Positions 62,401-64,000 of a DNA stretch of 64,000 bases are shown piece by piece. The translations under genes and the position numbers were made by a program. The notes under the pieces are model-generated. The model saw nothing but the letters and a program-made list of their open reading frames with translations, did no database searches and was not told the DNA's origin. The stretch's first letter is position 1. Each line of letters opens with the position of its first letter. The stretch comes from Limoniibacter endophyticus (lineage in GTDB: Bacteria; Pseudomonadota; Alphaproteobacteria; Rhizobiales; Rhizobiaceae), in the NCBI RefSeq assembly GCF_014652835.1, contig NZ_BMZO01000006.1, forward strand, positions 239,153-303,152, in the 5' to 3' direction.

Positions 62401-64000
62401 GACCAGAAGATTTTCCGGTGCACCAGGTGCCTGGAAGTCCGGTGTGCGGACGGTCGCAACCGGGGATACATTGCCATCGACCGTTTGCGTCACATAGAGC
62501 GTCGATCCATCCGTGGTGGCCGGGATCGGTGCGCTGAAATATCCATTGTTCTGGACCGTGTCCGTACCGATGATGGTTCCTGATGCGTCTCGAACAATGA
62601 CCGTAGCACCCCCCACACCATTGCCGTTTACGGCGTCTCCCGTCGGTGCCGAAAGGTTCGATGGCGCATCCGGGGTCTGCGGCGTTGGAGCCGTGACTGT
62701 TGCATCGGAAGATACATTACTGGCCGCGTCTGTGAGGGTGACGGTGAGTGTCTGGCCTGCGATTTGCGCCGGAGTGAGCGGAATGATGAAAGTGCCGTTC
62801 GGTCCAACAGTTCCGGTCCAGATTTGCGTGCCGTTCGTAACAGCGACGCTAGCGCCTGCCTCTCCTGTGCCGCTGATGCTGATGCCACCGGCTGCGACCG
62901 CCAGGTTCTCTGCTGCGACAGGTGCTGTGAGATCGGGAGTTTCCACCTGCCCGGGGTCGGAAATATTGTCGGCGGCGTCGGTAAGCGTGACACTGAGCGG
63001 ATTGCCGTCCACCTGTGCAGGCGCGAGCGTAACAATAAAGGTTCCGTCCTCTCCAACCGTGCCTATCCCTACTTGCGCGCCGCTCAGGTCGGCCACGATT
63101 ACGGTTGTGCCGGGCTCGCCGCTGCCGGCAAGTTCGGTTCCTTCCCCGTTTAGGACAAGATTGCCCGGCGCCGCGGGAGCGGTAGTGTCCGGAGCCTGCA
63201 CGATAGCCGGTAGTGAAGGCACGCCGGCGCTGTCGAGCAGCCTTACCACCAAGGTCTCGCCATTGGCCTGTGCCGGCGAAATCGTGATCGAGAAGGTGCC
63301 GTCCGGCTGGACGACACCGGTCCCGAGCAGATCGCCGTCCACGCTGGTGACATGGACTTCGACCGTCGTCCCGGTTTCGCCGGTGCCGGTCAGGACGGTG
63401 CCCTCCGCGTTGACTGCAAGGTTGGCGGGGGCATCGGGCGCGGTTTCGATCGGTGCCGTAACAGTTGCGTTAGGAGAAATATTGCCGGCCACGTCGGTCA
63501 AGGTGACATTCAAGACACCACCATCCACCTGGGGCGGCGAGATGAGAATGCTGAAGGTGCCCCCCGGCAGCACGGTGCCGGAGCCAACTGTTTCGCCCGC
63601 TTCATCTGTAACGAGTACGGTCGTGCCGGCTTCGCCGGAACCCGTGAGCTGTGTTCCTTCCGCATTGATGACAAGGTCTTCGGGAGCGAGCGGCGCGGTC
63701 GTGTCAAGGACAGGTGCAGTCGCCGTGGCGGGCGGGGAATTATTTCCCGCCGCATCTTCCAGTGTAACGGTTAGCGTTTGTCCGTCGGTCTGCGCTGGAT
63801 CGAGAATGATTGAGAATGTGCCGTCCGGCTGAACCGTTCCCGTCCATGTCTGCGCACCGTCGGTCACGGCGACGTCTGCTCCCACTTCTCCGGTGCCCGT
63901 TATACTTGCGCCATCGGCAGCGATTGCCACACCGGTGGGTGCTTCGGGCGCAGTCGTGTCGGGCGCGGTGGCGGCAACGGGCAATGTCTCGTTGGTGCCG
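59500..64000 (-). CDS. BapA-like giant Ig-repeat surface adhesin, 5' truncated by window edge
   Basis: The frame is open to the right edge; about 1500 residues are visible and the N-terminus lies beyond. From the visible end it has ten Ig-like repeats of about 86 residues (pattern GTGEAGTTV ... GTVQPDGTFSI ... LTVTLTDAAGNIS), ending near 61410. Then two copies of a C-terminal module follow (about 61345-60650 and 60560-59850), each with a GNYRL segment and a GTLTINVDGSFTY / VFTYRI cadherin-like part. A final acidic tail ends EDELELLSNNQHTV. No RTX GGxGxD repeats and no cysteine. Probably the substrate of the T1SS encoded downstream, acting in surface attachment or biofilm. Confidence 0.85.
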   Translation of the reverse strand, partial: GTNETLPVAATAPDTTAPEAPTGVAIAADGASITGTGEVGADVAVTDGAQTWTGTVQPDGTFSIILDPAQTDGQTLTVTLEDAAGNNSPPATATAPVLDTTAPLAPEDLVINAEGTQLTGSGEAGTTVLVTDEAGETVGSGTVLPGGTFSILISPPQVDGGVLNVTLTDVAGNISPNATVTAPIETAPDAPANLAVNAEGTVLTGTGETGTTVEVHVTSVDGDLLGTGVVQPDGTFSITISPAQANGETLVVRLLDSAGVPSLPAIVQAPDTTAPAAPGNLVLNGEGTELAGSGEPGTTVIVADLSGAQVGIGTVGEDGTFIVTLAPAQVDGNPLSVTLTDAADNISDPGQVETPDLTAPVAAENLAVAAGGISISGTGEAGASVAVTNGTQIWTGTVGPNGTFIIPLTPAQIAGQTLTVTLTDAASNVSSDATVTAPTPQTPDAPSNLSAPTGDAVNGNGVGGATVIVRDASGTIIGTDTVQNNGYFSAPIPATTDGSTLYVTQTVDGNVSPVATVRTPDFQAPGAPENLLVNEDGTGLTGTGEPGAIVRVTDETGMVLYGSGTVQPDGTFSITLSPAQNNGGNVFVTQSDASNNTSAASQATAPDTIDPLAPVITQVASQGTGLSGTGEAGASVSVTNASGAIVGTGTVQPNGTFSIIFTTPQIDGGPLTIVQKDAANNASPPAVAIAADLTPPAPPQDLAVSGDGLTLTGSGEVGATVTVRDATGTVTLGTGTVQPGGTFSIPLNAAQNNGQTLSVTLTDAAANISSPATTIAPDTTAPEAPANLAVNETGTVVSGTGEAGTTVTVSSDGTVIGTGTVQPGGQFTIVLNPPQISGQQLSVTLADGAASPNVSLPGTVAAPVVDTSAPIANNDIFSPTIDLSPVTTTVTASQSRSALINVGSFSDRFEFAVAAGTEGDATFDIGVTGLLGLLTNASAQLFVQRPDGQWELVGASGDGGLLELAGLANQGIRVTAQDLEAGNYRLVFGGGGLAGLGTTVSVNASIVQSSLTQFTAIGEQITGNVLTGTDGNPPDSLGGGTPVFQIAVSENNFVEVVDGTQVQGQYGTLTINVDGSFTYAPDNDPASVGQVDIFTYRIDGPNGTSTASIYMQIGSPDVTATWNSNDPGQPATLTGAVSDNDTALIQLVNPVTTTTVSNAISYSWLLGLLGVNIGQTSGTYNFSVASNTMTDATISINAGGLLSLLDTINFQVLRVNANNSTTVLYTRAQLAALDLVDLVGNNLVVNLQDLGPGNYRLAVQNGGVLSVAGAVNVGIEFNATDLGQLVAGPTTAATGNVLEDDVFASALSVMQIQTAPGVWTTPGANGVTVTGAHGSLQIFADGDYIYTPTAATTGIGTTDVFTYRIYNPNGSSSEATLAIAIEEGVPPVVSIQSEPVDDDIIPLAGIDALESDVSADDTEASILPELQLETASGDALEIDLAMFEQNAPAPAEEQMITLPGEALTVAPPNDEASDATPYQYLPIKPEDELELLSNNQHTV
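61410..64000 (-). repeat. Ten tandem Ig-domain coding repeats of about 258 bp
   Basis: Direct repeats encoding TAPxAPxNLAVNxxGT ... GTVQPDGTFSI ... VTLTDAAxNxS. Copies differ from one another, with one divergent copy (about 62440-62690) that starts PQTPDAPSNLSAPT and lacks the usual GTGEAG core. Confidence 0.85.

Noticed and set aside
61410..64000. CRISPR-like or mobile tandem repeat
   Set aside because: Repeats are about 258 bp, in frame and encode Ig domains; they are protein-domain repeats.

Overview
The window looks like part of a replicon from a Brucellaceae-type alphaproteobacterium (Brucella/Ochrobactrum group, order Hyphomicrobiales). This rests on GC-rich codon use, Rhizobiales-style gene families, and four solute-binding-protein ABC importers wired to small catabolic operons. 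Such an arrangement is typical of the second chromosome in this group. I saw no rRNA, tRNA, IS element, phage gene or CRISPR array. Both ends cut a gene: a sugar-type binding protein on the left and a giant Ig-repeat adhesin on the right.

Layout. (1) 1-5565: a Ugp-like sugar or glycerol-phosphate importer with a glycerophosphodiesterase and an RpiR regulator. (2) 5761-9457, minus: an aldehyde dehydrogenase, a type IB topoisomerase and an opine-dehydrogenase-like enzyme. (3) 9899-17149: a Pot-type importer followed by a flavin monooxygenase, an HCCA-isomerase/DsbA-fold protein and a pair of carboxymuconolactone-decarboxylase-fold proteins; an apparently uncharacterised catabolic cassette. (4) 17187-24110: a MATE exporter, a TIGR02587/TIGR02588-type membrane pair, trehalose synthesis otsB-otsA, a phosphoribosyltransferase and an M20 amidohydrolase. 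(5) 32283-24792, minus: a tight seven-gene operon of LacI regulator, Pot-type importer, nucleoside hydrolase and adenine deaminase, which reads as uptake and breakdown of purine nucleosides. (6) 32715-34891: a possible micro-protein, a Tim44-domain membrane protein and a double-GNAT protein.

(7) 35126-54611: a large amine / omega-amino-acid region. It holds a deacetylase, a hydroxyacid dehydrogenase, a cupin, two aldehyde dehydrogenases, a tartrate-dehydrogenase-like enzyme, a PuuB-like oxidase, two type II HAD enzymes, a second double-GNAT protein, an omega-transaminase, a dipeptide-type importer with fused ATPases, an Lrp regulator and a DadA-like oxidase. (8) 54614-64000, minus: a type I secretion system (lipoprotein TolC, ABC exporter, HlyD adaptor) downstream of its probable substrate, a cysteine-free Ig-repeat adhesin.

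The most interesting points are as follows. The region-3 cassette has a Cys-less/CxxC pair of CMD proteins. The purine-nucleoside operon carries a clear LacI operator, and its nucleoside hydrolase has an aromatic residue where the acid-catalyst His normally sits. RNA hairpins recur right after the binding-protein gene in all four ABC importer operons. The adhesin has a duplicated C-terminal module and no RTX repeats.
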